This document shows, piece after piece, positions 17,770-26,521 of a stretch of 64,000 nt of DNA; position 1 is the first letter of the stretch; every line of letters begins with the position of its first letter. The stretch is taken from contig CAVPAL010000004.1 in assembly GCA_963701435.1 (NCBI GenBank), positions 124,001-188,000 on the forward strand. Direction: 5' to 3'. Source of the DNA: JAACFF01 sp963701435 (GTDB taxonomy: Bacteria > Chloroflexota > Anaerolineae > Promineifilales > Promineifilaceae). The notes below the pieces were generated by a model. That model had not been told where the DNA came from. It made no database searches and was given only the letters and a program-made list of their open reading frames with translations. Made by a program: the position numbers and the translations under genes.

Positions 17770-18234
17770 ATGGCGCTTTCACAATCTTTCACATCATTTG
17801 CTTATTTTGATTATGTAAACTTTGCCAAAAGTTTTATACGCGAACAGAGACAGTCTTTATTGGAAACGACTGCAGCGCCATCCCGCCTCGCATTTGCATT
17901 TGCTTTAGGGACATTTTCAGCTTTTTTGCCGGTTATAATTCTAGATTCGTTGTTGGTTATGGCTTTGTTGGCTCGATTTCGGCAGGTGAATAAAGCCGCA
18001 GTGTTTGCAGCGCGCGCGGTGTGGAATGATTTTGTGGTTGTGCCTTTGTATGCTTCGGGGTTTAAGATGTGTGGCGTGCTGTTGGGACGGGTGGGAGTGG
18101 AAACGGCCGTTTCTCCCACGCAGCAAACCATTCTCACCTTTGTTGTTGGCTATCTTCTCTTAACGCTCCTGGCGGTTACATTAAGCTTTGGCCTGGCTTA
18201 TATCGCTGCCCGCATGATGCGTCGTTCTGTTTAG
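17770..18234 (+). CDS. DUF2062 membrane protein
   Basis: A 154-aa protein with the DUF2062 pattern: an N-terminal amphipathic helix, then SRLAFAFALGTFSAFLPV with the small-residue first membrane segment, VNKAAVFAARAVWNDFVVVPLYASGFKMCGVLLG in outline, and a last membrane helix (ILTFVVGYLLLTLLAVTL). The frame is open to 17698 but ATG 17770 has AAAAGGAAAAG upstream and is preferred. The function of DUF2062 is not established. Its stop overlaps the kynU stop by three bases on the opposite strand. Confidence 0.82.
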   Translation: MALSQSFTSFAYFDYVNFAKSFIREQRQSLLETTAAPSRLAFAFALGTFSAFLPVIILDSLLVMALLARFRQVNKAAVFAARAVWNDFVVVPLYASGFKMCGVLLGRVGVETAVSPTQQTILTFVVGYLLLTLLAVTLSFGLAYIAARMMRRSV

Positions 18235-19493
18235 GTCACGACATTTTCCTGGTATGCGTACTTCTCAAACCTCTTTTCCAAAACGACCTGGCGGATGCGG
18301 TTTACGGCCGTTGCCACATCCATAAAGGAAGTATACAGCGGCGCAAGCCCAAGCCGAATATTATCGGGGGCGCGAAAGTCCGGCAGCGTCTGCATTTCAT
18401 GAATCAACGCCAGATCAATGCGGTGACCTTCGTCATGACCCAAAGAAATGTGTGAACCGCGCTGCCGCCAATCAAGCGGGGAGCGCAGCCGGAAGCCAAG
18501 CGGTTCCAAATCTGATTCCCACAAACGCATTAAAAATTCGCTTAACTGAACCGATTTGGCGCGCACGTTTTGGATGCCCGCCTCACGCAGCAGATCAAGA
18601 CCAGGTTCAATCGCGCTAAGCGCCAGGATGGGCGGCGTGCCGCTCAGAAAGCGGCGCAGTCCGGGCGCAGGTTCATATTCAAGGTCAAATGCAAACATCG
18701 AATTGTGGCCCATCCAGCCTGCGATTGGGTTGTGCAGCTTTTTCTGTAGATCGCGGCGAATGTATAAAAAAGCCGGCGCTCCCGGACCACCGTTCAAATA
18801 TTTGTATGTGCAGCCCACGGCCAGATCAACATTGCACGCGTTAAGGTCAATTGGTACAACCCCGGCGGAATGGCTTAAATCCCATAAAACCAGCGCGCCG
18901 GCCTGCTGGGCCTTTTCCGTGACTGCGACCATATCATAAGTGAAGCCGCTTTTGAAGGCTGTGTGGGAGAGCGTGAGCAAGGCGGTTTGGTGATCAACGG
19001 CCGTTTCCAACCCAGCAACCGGGCCATAAATCCCATCAGCAGAAGAAACGATTTCCACCTGATGCTTTTTCCCCAAAAGGCGGCGCACATTCTGCAAAAT
19101 GTAGATGTCGGATGGGAAATTGAGATCGTCCGTCAAGATTTTGTGACGGCCGTCCTGGATTTGCAGCGCAGCAACGGCCAGCTTAAATAAATTCACCGAG
19201 GTCGAATCGGCGACAATGACTTCGTCAGGCTGCGCGCCAATGAGCGCAGCAATTTTGCCGCCAATACGACCGGCCGCGTCGATCCAGCCTCTGTTCCAGC
19301 TCCGAATTAAATCATGACCCCACTCTTTTTTAATGACGTGGTGCATGTGGACGGCCGTTTCCTTCGGCAGCCGGCCCAGTGAATTGCCATCCAGATAAAT
19401 CAATTCGGGGTCGCCAATCACAAACCGGCTGCGAAATCCAGCCAACACATCCTGGCGGTCCAATTCTTGCGCTCTTTCGAAAGTTGTTGACAT
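18231..19493 (-). CDS. kynU: Kynureninase
   Basis: PLP-dependent hydrolase of about 420 aa that cleaves kynurenine to anthranilate and alanine. Motifs: LIYLDGNSLGRLPKET near the N-terminus, ADSTSVNLFKLA for phosphate binding, WDLSHSAGVVPIDL with the PLP-contacting Asp, and the Schiff-base Lys in GCTYKYLNGGPGAPAF. The C-terminal part has DWRQRGSHISLGHDEGHRI. ATG 19493 (MSTTFERAQELDRQDVL) is the natural start; an open frame upstream to 19613 overlaps kynB. It follows kynB by 13 bp, forming a kynB-kynU unit for tryptophan catabolism or anthranilate supply. A tryptophan dioxygenase gene is not in the window. Confidence 0.95.
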   Translation of the reverse strand: MSTTFERAQELDRQDVLAGFRSRFVIGDPELIYLDGNSLGRLPKETAVHMHHVIKKEWGHDLIRSWNRGWIDAAGRIGGKIAALIGAQPDEVIVADSTSVNLFKLAVAALQIQDGRHKILTDDLNFPSDIYILQNVRRLLGKKHQVEIVSSADGIYGPVAGLETAVDHQTALLTLSHTAFKSGFTYDMVAVTEKAQQAGALVLWDLSHSAGVVPIDLNACNVDLAVGCTYKYLNGGPGAPAFLYIRRDLQKKLHNPIAGWMGHNSMFAFDLEYEPAPGLRRFLSGTPPILALSAIEPGLDLLREAGIQNVRAKSVQLSEFLMRLWESDLEPLGFRLRSPLDWRQRGSHISLGHDEGHRIDLALIHEMQTLPDFRAPDNIRLGLAPLYTSFMDVATAVNRIRQVVLEKRFEKYAYQENVVT

Positions 19494-19506
19494 AAATATT
19501 ATAAGT

Positions 19507-20139
19507 TTATGTGACCTGCAGAACAGCCCGCACCGGAGCGCCATCGCCGCCGGCAATTTTGAGCGGTAAGGCAGACAATTCATAAACACCGTCGGGCGCG
19601 CTGCGTAGATCAAGGCTTTCCAGAAGGGCGATTTGGTTTTGCAGCATAGCCCTGTGGCCGGGTAAATCCTGGCTGTCGATGGCGTCCATCGAAGGCGCGT
19701 CGGTTCCGTACAAAATGATGCTTTGCTGCCTTAGATAGGCGGCAAGTTCGGGTGTTGGATAAACGATGGTTTCCGGGAACTGTGCTAAGGGCAGATTTTC
19801 TGCGGCGGTGCGTACCAATAAACGCGGCGCGCGGGACAGGTCAAAAGCGTAAAAATCTGCGGGAAAGAGCGGCCCGGTCTGTTTTGTAACTGTGACAACC
19901 TGCGCGGGACCCCAATACGGCCGTAAATCCAACGCATCGATTCGGATACCATCGTCCGTAAAATGGTAGGGCGCATCGGCGTGGCTGCCGGTATGGGCGC
20001 TCATGGTGATGGTAGTCAGGTTGACCGCTGCGCCTTGACTGCGCTCTAATACAGTTTTTAGCTGGAAAGGTGTATCTCCGGGCCAAACGGCCGTTTCTGC
20101 CGCAAGACTACGGCTGATATCAATTAGTATTGCACTCAT
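19507..20139 (-). CDS. kynB: Kynurenine formamidase, cyclase family
   Basis: A 210-aa cyclase-family metal hydrolase that converts N-formylkynurenine to kynurenine. The metal-binding HxxxHxxxD motif is visible as SAHTGSHADAPYHF, preceded by AETAVWPGDTPFQLK. The C-terminal part has ELAAYLRQQSIILYGTDAPSMD and SLDLRSAPDGVYELSALPL, which is typical of KynB. Start ATG 20139 has GGAG seven bases upstream; the longer open frame to 20190 lacks such support. The adjacent kynureninase gene makes the KynB assignment rather strong over other cyclase-family hydrolases. Confidence 0.93.
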   Translation of the reverse strand: MSAILIDISRSLAAETAVWPGDTPFQLKTVLERSQGAAVNLTTITMSAHTGSHADAPYHFTDDGIRIDALDLRPYWGPAQVVTVTKQTGPLFPADFYAFDLSRAPRLLVRTAAENLPLAQFPETIVYPTPELAAYLRQQSIILYGTDAPSMDAIDSQDLPGHRAMLQNQIALLESLDLRSAPDGVYELSALPLKIAGGDGAPVRAVLQVT

Positions 20140-20175
20140 AATCTGCTCCAAAGCTGAACTCTTTTGCCATTTGAG

Positions 20176-20181
20176 TATAAT
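20176..20181 (+). promoter_or_regulatory. Possible -10 element for the GHL10 hydrolase gene
   Basis: A TATAAT hexamer with TGAG just upstream, 54 bases before ATG 20235, in the divergent gap between kynB and the hydrolase gene. A matching -35 box is weak (CTGAAC at about 16-17 bases), so this is tentative. Confidence 0.35.
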
Positions 20182-20234
20182 ACGCCCCAATCGCAGCGCA
20201 AGCTGTTATGAAATTTTCGCGGTGAGGTGAGTTG

Positions 20235-21593
20235 ATGCGCAGCAAAGCAGTCTGGAGCGCAATATTAATGGGCGGCCTGATTTTGATCCTGGCAGTTTGG
20301 GTAATTGCACAGGAAGAATCGGCGGTTTATTTGCCGGTGGTACAACGGCCGTTTCCAACCCCAACCTTCACGTCCACGCCAACCCAAACCCCAACCCCGC
20401 CGCCGACCATGACGCCCACACCCTCGGCGACGCCTTCACCGACCGCGACGCCTGAACCGATGGTAGAAATGCGCGGCTTGTGGGTTTCACGCTTTGATTG
20501 GACCAACTACAACAGCGCTGACCCCGCTAAAATTGATGAAATTGTAGACAACGCTGCACTGGCCGGCTTTAATACGCTGTTCTTTCAAGTCCGCGGAACG
20601 GCCGATGCTTTTTATACGCCGGGTTTAGAGCCTTGGGCGCAGCGGCTGAGCGGCGTGCTGGGTCAAGACCCCGGCTGGGATCCGCTGGCGCTGATGATTG
20701 GCAAAGCGCACGCCAAAGGCATTCAGGTTCATGCATACATCAATACCTACCCGGTCTGGACTGGCTGCGATGCCCCGCCTGATGATGTCACACCCCAACA
20801 TTTGTATCACAAGCTGCTTGATGAACATGGTGCCACGGAGGGCAAAAATAACGGCGTGCAGTGGGATTCAGATGGGAACATCGTTTGTCATGTCTATCAA
20901 TATATGTCTCCCGCTTCTTTGCTCGGGGATGCGCATCTGCTGGCGGTGGCGCAGGACCTGGTCACGCGCTACAACGTGGATGGATTGCATCTTGACCATA
21001 TTCGTTATGTGGGCGCGAGCGCTTCCTGCGACCCCGTCAGCGCGGCGCGGTATGGCGATGTCTGTTTTGCAGATGATGGGTATGGGGATTGGCAGCGGCA
21101 GCAGGTGAACGGTACAGTCCAAAAAATATATGAACAGGTTGTACCTTTGCGCCCCGGTTTGTGGTTATCGGCGGCTGTCTGGCCTGTGTATCAAGATTAT
21201 TGGGGTTGGGGCGCCAATCAAGGTTATTTTAATTACTATCAGGATTCAAAAGCGTGGGTTAATAACGGCTATATCGACAGCATTTCGCCGATGATTTATA
21301 CCAGCGCGCCCGGCTGCCCTGATTCGAGTTTCTGGACACAGACGCGATGGGAGACGCTGGCGACAAATTTTCAGGCAGACAGCAACGGCCGTTTCATTAT
21401 TCCCGGAATTGGCGCAACCTATTGCACTTTTGATGAAATTGCCTGGCGCATTGAAAAGGCGCGCCAAATAGGCACAGCCGGCCACGCCATTTTTTCTTAC
21501 GGCGGTTTATTAGCCAATGCCTACTTTGACGATCTTGCCGCCGGCCCTTACGCTGTTCCGGCGGTTGTGCCTGAGATCACGTGGCATCCGTAG
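20235..21593 (+). CDS. Glycoside hydrolase-like family 10 (GHL10/YddW-type) exported protein
   Basis: A 452-aa secreted protein. The N-terminal signal or anchor is AILMGGLILILAVWVIAQ, followed by a Thr/Pro-rich linker (PTPTPPPTMTPTPS) to residue ~80. The catalytic domain starts MRGLWVSRFDWTN and contains GFNTLFFQVRGTADAFY, AHAKGIQVHAYINTY, VDGLHLDHIRYVG and SISPMIYTSAPGCPDSSFW: a TIM barrel of the COG1649/DUF187 family. Relatives act on glycosaminoglycan-like or peptidoglycan-related polymers. ATG 20235 has GAGGTGAG upstream; the frame opens at TTG 20232. It heads the surface-polysaccharide region. Confidence 0.88.
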   Translation: MRSKAVWSAILMGGLILILAVWVIAQEESAVYLPVVQRPFPTPTFTSTPTQTPTPPPTMTPTPSATPSPTATPEPMVEMRGLWVSRFDWTNYNSADPAKIDEIVDNAALAGFNTLFFQVRGTADAFYTPGLEPWAQRLSGVLGQDPGWDPLALMIGKAHAKGIQVHAYINTYPVWTGCDAPPDDVTPQHLYHKLLDEHGATEGKNNGVQWDSDGNIVCHVYQYMSPASLLGDAHLLAVAQDLVTRYNVDGLHLDHIRYVGASASCDPVSAARYGDVCFADDGYGDWQRQQVNGTVQKIYEQVVPLRPGLWLSAAVWPVYQDYWGWGANQGYFNYYQDSKAWVNNGYIDSISPMIYTSAPGCPDSSFWTQTRWETLATNFQADSNGRFIIPGIGATYCTFDEIAWRIEKARQIGTAGHAIFSYGGLLANAYFDDLAAGPYAVPAVVPEITWHP

Positions 21594-21650
21594 GGCAAGC
21601 GTTTGACGCCGGGTATGCAAGCAAACGTTAGTTCGGTTAAGGTTTTTAGG

Positions 21651-22088
21651 ATGGAAGATCAACAAGTTCGCAGCGATTCGACGAATTTTGATTGGATTGG
21701 TATGAATGCAGCGGTTTGGGTTGATTTACGCGGAAAAGCGATGGTTGCAGAACGGCCGTTTACTTCGCAGACGCCGCTGTTTGGTCCATTGATTGTCTGG
21801 CTGCGAACAACCTGGAACAATGTGGCCGCAAAATGGTATATGCAGCCATTGCTGGCCCAGCAAAATCAATTTAACGATCTACTGGTAACTCAACTTGCCG
21901 AGCAAACAGCTTTCGCTGATGAACAGGCCTTGCTGCTGGTTGATTTGGACCGCGAAACCGTCAAATTGATGCAGGAAACGGCCGTACTCACAATACAGGC
22001 CAGGCGTATGCGCCAAATCATTGTGGCGCTTGAAGAACGTCTGGATCATATATGTATCGGATTGGACACACAAAATGAATCAAGATAA
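21651..22088 (+). CDS. Small helical protein, QQ-x-x-FN motif family (copy 1)
   Basis: A 145-aa protein of a family I cannot name. The central motif GPLIVWLRTTWNNVAAKWY and PLLAQQNQFNDLLVTQL is also seen, diverged, in the two proteins at 25657 and 26030. The C-terminal half is predicted coiled coil (LLLVDLDRETVKLMQETAVL). Comparable motifs occur near glycosyltransferase and methyltransferase genes of exopolysaccharide clusters, where they form an N-terminal scaffold, although this is a memory-based link. ATG 21651 follows AAGGTTTTAGG and is preferred to ATG 21603. It overlaps the next small gene by 14 bases. Confidence 0.65.
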   Translation: MEDQQVRSDSTNFDWIGMNAAVWVDLRGKAMVAERPFTSQTPLFGPLIVWLRTTWNNVAAKWYMQPLLAQQNQFNDLLVTQLAEQTAFADEQALLLVDLDRETVKLMQETAVLTIQARRMRQIIVALEERLDHICIGLDTQNESR

Positions 22089-22272
22089 CCAAAAAATACC
22101 CGTGGATGTATTAATCCATGCGCTGCCTCCCGAACTGCAGGATGAAGTCCGCGATTTTATCGAAGCATTACTTTATCGTTATGCGGCGGATACGATTCAA
22201 ACCGGCCGGTTGCCCAGGCTGATGCTGCGCAGCGAACACAGCGTTCGATCCAATTATTGGCATGGCGATTGA
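22075..22272 (+). CDS. Small DUF2281-like protein
   Basis: A 65-aa protein beginning MNQDNQKIPVDVLIHALPPELQDEV, with LPPELQDEVRDFIEALL matching the pattern of DUF2281-type antitoxin-like proteins. The rest is YRYAADTIQTGRLPRLML. It starts inside the preceding gene (ATG 22075, 14-base overlap), a coupled arrangement. No toxin gene (PIN domain) follows. It may therefore be an orphan antitoxin-like protein or a small accessory of the cluster. Confidence 0.55.
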   Translation: MNQDNQKIPVDVLIHALPPELQDEVRDFIEALLYRYAADTIQTGRLPRLMLRSEHSVRSNYWHGD

Positions 22273-22293
22273 GGTTGCGCTGATTGTTTTTGA

Positions 22294-23505
22294 ATGCGGG
22301 AAATTTCCTTGATATCGCAACGGCCGTCTCTCGCCTATTTTAGCCCCCTCCCGCCGGCGCCCTCCGGCATTGCAGATTACAGCCGCGAACTCCTGCCCTA
22401 TCTGGCTCGCGAGTTTGATATCACCCTCTTTACAGCAGACCCCGACAGCGTTGCTGCCGAAATCAAGACGCATTTTGCTGTCCATCACCTTGACGATTTT
22501 GCCCTGGAACAAACCAATTATGATCTGAACCTCTATCACATGGGTAACAGCGCCAATCATTTTGAGATGGTTCCTTTTCTGCTGCGTTTTCCCGGCGTGG
22601 TGGTTTTGCATGATTACTTTTTGCACCATTTTCAAGTTGCGCGCACGATTGGACAGGGGGACTGGGGCGCGTATGCGCGTGAAGCCGGTTTTGCGACCGG
22701 TGCGCCAGGAATTGCGCTGGCGCAGGCCGTGCGGCGCGGGTTAGCGCAGCCGCCTCTGTTTGAACTGCCGCTGAACGAACGCGTAATGGCGGCCAGCGTG
22801 GGGATCATTGCGCATAGCCAGTATGTAGTACAGCTAATTCGTGAGCAGGGATACGGCGGTTTCCTGCAAATGATTCCTGCCTTAATCGAACCCCATCCAG
22901 GCCATTCCCGCCGCAGAGAATTAAATTTGGCGGCAAAAAGCATCATTTTTGGCAGTTTTGGCCAGATAACCACTTCAAAACAGATTGCGTTTGCACTGCG
23001 TTGTTTCCGTCAGGCGCATACCCTGATGGAAAATACGCACTTTTTATTGGTTGGCGCCGGTTCACCTGATTTGAATGTGGATAACCTGGTGCGCGAACTT
23101 GGGCTGGCGGGCGCAGTGACGCACATGGGTCACGTTGATTCACTACAAACATTTGTCGATTGGATTCATTCTGTAGACGTGGTGGTTAATCTGCGTTATC
23201 CAACCGTGGGTGAAACATCTGCGACGGCGCTGCGCGCATTGGCGGCGGGACGGCCGTTAATTGTGTTTGACCACGGTTGGTACAGTGAAATTCCCGCCGA
23301 GGCCGCCATAAAACTGCCCCCGCTGGATGAATCTGCTTTCACAGCGGCCATGCTGCAATTGGCCCAATCTGCACCGCAGCGGCAGAAAATGGGCGCAGCA
23401 GGGCAAAAATATACCCTGGAAATGTGCCATCCTGCCGTTGCGGCGGCCCAATACAGCCAATTTATCCACCAAATCTTGCTGCAGGGAATATTGCCGGATG
23501 CCTGA
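22294..23505 (+). CDS. Glycosyltransferase family 4
   Basis: A 403-aa GT-B enzyme. The N-terminus (PSLAYFSPLPPAPSGIADYS) is the acceptor-domain start, with LVVLHDYFLHHF-like text near residue 110. The C-terminal donor domain has IIFGSFGQITTSKQ, HFLLVGAGSPDLN, VDVVVNLRYPTVGETSAT (the ExxxxxxxE-type region) and ALAAGRPLIVFDHGW. It uses a nucleotide sugar to build a surface glycan. The stop overlaps the next gene's start by eight bases (ATGCCTGA), so it is coupled to the membrane transferase that follows. Confidence 0.9.
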   Translation: MREISLISQRPSLAYFSPLPPAPSGIADYSRELLPYLAREFDITLFTADPDSVAAEIKTHFAVHHLDDFALEQTNYDLNLYHMGNSANHFEMVPFLLRFPGVVVLHDYFLHHFQVARTIGQGDWGAYAREAGFATGAPGIALAQAVRRGLAQPPLFELPLNERVMAASVGIIAHSQYVVQLIREQGYGGFLQMIPALIEPHPGHSRRRELNLAAKSIIFGSFGQITTSKQIAFALRCFRQAHTLMENTHFLLVGAGSPDLNVDNLVRELGLAGAVTHMGHVDSLQTFVDWIHSVDVVVNLRYPTVGETSATALRALAAGRPLIVFDHGWYSEIPAEAAIKLPPLDESAFTAAMLQLAQSAPQRQKMGAAGQKYTLEMCHPAVAAAQYSQFIHQILLQGILPDA

Positions 23506-25660
23506 GCAGTTCATCATCTTGCTGCTTGTAGCGCTAAGCTGGCTGCCAGGCTGGCTGCTGCTGACCTTGTTTTACCGCCAACGCCCGCCCCTGACGCTGG
23601 CGACGGGATTTGCCAGTCTGCTGTTGGGCATTATGGCCGTGGGTTGGTTTTGGCTGCTGCTGGCTGAGTTCGGCCGGTTTTCGCTGCTAAATATGGGCAT
23701 CGGCTGGCTGCTTCTGGTCATGGCGTTGCTTTTGCTGCTGCTGCGCGGACTGCGTTTTGCGTCCAGTAAAGTTGATGCTGGCGAAGAATCGGTTGAGCAG
23801 CAGAACCGGCTGCCAGGCTGGCTAGAATCGGTTGTGCTGCTGGTTTGGATAGCGACTGCCGTCTGGCTCTTCTTCCGCCCGCATGAATATATTATGGGCG
23901 GCGCTGATGCAGGGGTATATGTTAGCTTGGGCGCACAGATTGCACGGCAGGGTGGTTTTGTCTACCGGGATGAAATGCTGGCTGAGCTGCCTGCTGAACT
24001 ACAAGCTGTGGTGATACGGCCATTGCCAAAAAACCCCGCCGCTGAAGGATACCTGCTGCCCGGATTTTACGTCACGGATGCATCTGCGGGAGAGATCACA
24101 CCCCAATTTTACCCGCTGCATCCCGTCTGGTATGCGGCTGCTTTCAGCCTGGCAAATTCATCGCTCAGCGGGATTCAGGCGGAACTGCTGCTAACCGGTT
24201 TATGGATGTTGCTGGGGACGCTGGCAATTTATTTGACTGCGCGCGAGATGTTGGGATGGGAAACGGCCGTATTGGTTTTGGCCGCCCTTACGGTTGTTGC
24301 GCTACAGGTCTGGTTTGCGCGCTATCCAACCACCGAAGCGTTAACCCAGACCCTGCTTTGGGCCGGTTTGTGGGGCGTGGCGCGCTGGCAGGGCGGGCGG
24401 CGACCACAGCAATTATGGGCGTTTTTAGGCGGCGCGGCGTTGGGCATGGTCTTTCTGGTACGCATTGACATCATTATTATTTTGCCCGTGCTGGCGTTTT
24501 TCATTTTCTGGCTGTGGCTGCGCGGCTGGCAGCGGGATGATTGGTGGTTTGTCACTCCATTGCTGTTATTGGTCACCCACGCCTTTTTGCACGCAGTCTG
24601 GCAAAGTCGCCCCTATTTTTACGATCATATGGGTCTGGCTCTTCGGGTTTTTTGGCGCAATTGGCTTTTGCTGCTGGTTGGGCTGCTGGCGGGGCTGCTC
24701 TTTTTGTGGGGCGCACGGCGTGTGCGCGGTCGTTTTCAAGGCTTGAAAGATTACCGCAAGCTGGCTTTGGGCTTGTTGATTGGCGCGGTTTTGGTTTTTG
24801 CGCTGTATGGCTGGTTTATACGGCCGTTGCTGTTTGACACAATTTTACGCAGTGACGCCTACAGCGGCGGCGAGATTCCCATTACCAATCATGAAAACTG
24901 GCTGCGTTTTGCCTGGTATTTGTCGCCCGTCGGCGTCTGGTTGGGCGTGTTGGGAAGCTGCTGGCTGCTCTGGCGCGTGGAGCGCAAGACGTGGCTGGTG
25001 TTGGCGGTGGGGTTTCTGTTTTCGGCCGTTTATTTGTGGAATGTACGCGCCAACCCGCATCATATTTACGTGATGCGCCGCTATGCACCGGTTGTGCTGC
25101 CGTTTTTTTTGCTGGCAGGCGGCGCCCTTGTAGGCGCGGGAATCATGTCTGCGGGTTGGACGCGCGGCAAAATAAAAGTTCCTGCGATTGTTATACGCGG
25201 TGCGGCGCTGCTGGCGTTGTTGATCTGGTTTGTCGCGCTTGCCTGGAATGCGCGTGGATTTATTAGCCAGGTGGATCATCAAGGGCTGGCGCGCCAGTTG
25301 GATGCCTTCAACGAAACGCTTACGCTTGATTCTGTGCTGTTGTTTAATGATCAGGCTGCGGTTGGGTTGGGCGATTTTTGGGGCACGCCCTTAAAATATA
25401 TTTACGGACACGCTGTTTTTGCATTGCGTGCGCCTGACTTGCTGGAGGATGATCAACTGGCTGAAATGATTGAACTCTGGCAAAATAACGGCCGTTCTGT
25501 GTACTGGATAGGTGATCCGAATTGGCTGAAAGAGTTCGGTTTTTCATACGATTCCCAAGAACAGATACTTAACAGTTCACGGCTGGAAGCAAGCTATACC
25601 CAAAAACCACAGGCGGTTGTTCCCGCGAGCTGGGCATTGTTGGTGAATAAAATCGAATGA
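23498..25660 (+). CDS. Polytopic membrane glycosyltransferase-like protein (PMT/GT39 type)
   Basis: A 720-aa membrane protein with about 12 transmembrane segments and a soluble C-terminal domain. The first large periplasmic loop has HEYIMGGADAGVYVSLGAQI, with acidic residues at the position expected for the GT-C catalytic Asp. Further membrane segments include LVLAALTVVALQVWF and LLIGAVLVFALYGWFI. ATG 23498 overlaps the stop of the preceding glycosyltransferase by eight bases; the frame is open further upstream, but that is shadow coding. It is a candidate for transfer of polyprenol-linked sugars onto a growing surface glycan. The substrate is unknown. Confidence 0.8.
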   Translation: MPEQFIILLLVALSWLPGWLLLTLFYRQRPPLTLATGFASLLLGIMAVGWFWLLLAEFGRFSLLNMGIGWLLLVMALLLLLLRGLRFASSKVDAGEESVEQQNRLPGWLESVVLLVWIATAVWLFFRPHEYIMGGADAGVYVSLGAQIARQGGFVYRDEMLAELPAELQAVVIRPLPKNPAAEGYLLPGFYVTDASAGEITPQFYPLHPVWYAAAFSLANSSLSGIQAELLLTGLWMLLGTLAIYLTAREMLGWETAVLVLAALTVVALQVWFARYPTTEALTQTLLWAGLWGVARWQGGRRPQQLWAFLGGAALGMVFLVRIDIIIILPVLAFFIFWLWLRGWQRDDWWFVTPLLLLVTHAFLHAVWQSRPYFYDHMGLALRVFWRNWLLLLVGLLAGLLFLWGARRVRGRFQGLKDYRKLALGLLIGAVLVFALYGWFIRPLLFDTILRSDAYSGGEIPITNHENWLRFAWYLSPVGVWLGVLGSCWLLWRVERKTWLVLAVGFLFSAVYLWNVRANPHHIYVMRRYAPVVLPFFLLAGGALVGAGIMSAGWTRGKIKVPAIVIRGAALLALLIWFVALAWNARGFISQVDHQGLARQLDAFNETLTLDSVLLFNDQAAVGLGDFWGTPLKYIYGHAVFALRAPDLLEDDQLAEMIELWQNNGRSVYWIGDPNWLKEFGFSYDSQEQILNSSRLEASYTQKPQAVVPASWALLVNKIE

Positions 25661-26037
25661 GTGAAAAAACTGAAAATAACAAGCTGGATTCCCAAAATGT
25701 GAATATCGAAACAATCATGCAGGAAGTGCGTCAGGAGATTCTGGCGCGTAAACTGCCGGGCGGACTCAATCCGCCGCTGCAGGGTAAACGGTTTGCGCCT
25801 GCATTTTATGAACAGCTATACCAGGCCAGCCTGGTTCAAAGCCAGTTAGGCGTAAAAGTTTACATAACTAAATCACCCCTTCCACTTGTGGGTGGTTTGA
25901 TTGATTGGCTTCGCGGCAAATTTCACCAGCTTGTCATCTTTTACATCAACCAGCTTGCCGAACAGCAGGCCGATATCAACAACCATTTGCTGCAAGCAAT
26001 CAGCTTAATGGCGCAGGAGCTTGAGGAAGATGCCTGA
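25657..26037 (+). CDS. Small helical protein, FYxNxLA-x-NNHL family (copy 2)
   Basis: A 126-aa protein, N-terminus charged and probably disordered, then an helical segment PLVGGLIDWLRGKFHQL, IFYINQLAEQQADINNHLL and a final helix. The middle block is homologous to copy 1 (21651) and copy 3 (26030) by eye. The start overlaps the membrane transferase gene by four bases (ATGA). These proteins probably scaffold or regulate glycosyltransferases. The role is inferred only from repeated association with them. Confidence 0.7.
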   Translation: MSEKTENNKLDSQNVNIETIMQEVRQEILARKLPGGLNPPLQGKRFAPAFYEQLYQASLVQSQLGVKVYITKSPLPLVGGLIDWLRGKFHQLVIFYINQLAEQQADINNHLLQAISLMAQELEEDA

Positions 26038-26521
26038 AGATAGCGCGCCTGAATATTGGTTGGAAATCCATGATTCCGAAATTTCATCGGCTGAGTTGGC
26101 GGCGGAAGTGGAGCGCCGCGTCCTGAAGCGCCGGGCTGAACAAGGCGTAATACAGCCGGTTTTTCCGACGTTTGGATTTATTTCAGATTATCCTGAACCA
26201 CCGGTTGGACAGCCTTACAATCCTAATTTATATTATCACCTGCGACGGGCCAATGAAATGCCGCCGCCCAATATGGAGCCGCTGCTGGCGGCGTCGCCGG
26301 CAACGCGAGTTCCTGTTTTAGGGGGATTGTGGCAGCGCGTACGCGGGCAGGTTCACGCCCTGGTCCTGTTTTATGTCAATCGGTTAGCGAGTCATGATGC
26401 TCAGTTGAACAATCATCTGATCAGCGCGCTGAACGAATTGACGCGCCTGACGCAAGCGCAAGAGGCGGAAATTACGGCTTTACGGACTGAAATTCAAGCT
26501 TTGAAGCGGGATCAGTCGTGA
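26030..26521 (+). CDS. Small helical protein, FYxNxLA-x-NNHL family (copy 3)
   Basis: A 163-aa protein. Residues 1-90 are acidic and then Pro-rich (DYPEPPVGQPYNPNLYYHLR). The motif block VPVLGGLWQRVRGQVHALVL and FYVNRLASHDAQLNNHLISA aligns with copy 2. A coiled coil (LTRLTQAQEAEITALRTEIQ) ends the protein. It overlaps copy 2 by eight bases (ATGCCTGA) and the next glycosyltransferase by four. The YYHLRRAN text resembles that in larger methyltransferase-linked proteins. Its function is unknown. Confidence 0.7.
   Translation: MPEDSAPEYWLEIHDSEISSAELAAEVERRVLKRRAEQGVIQPVFPTFGFISDYPEPPVGQPYNPNLYYHLRRANEMPPPNMEPLLAASPATRVPVLGGLWQRVRGQVHALVLFYVNRLASHDAQLNNHLISALNELTRLTQAQEAEITALRTEIQALKRDQS

Noticed and set aside
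24845..25282. Antisense frame opposite the membrane transferase
   Set aside because: Low-complexity residues and no Shine-Dalgarno; the plus-strand frame has membrane-protein structure and homology-like motifs.
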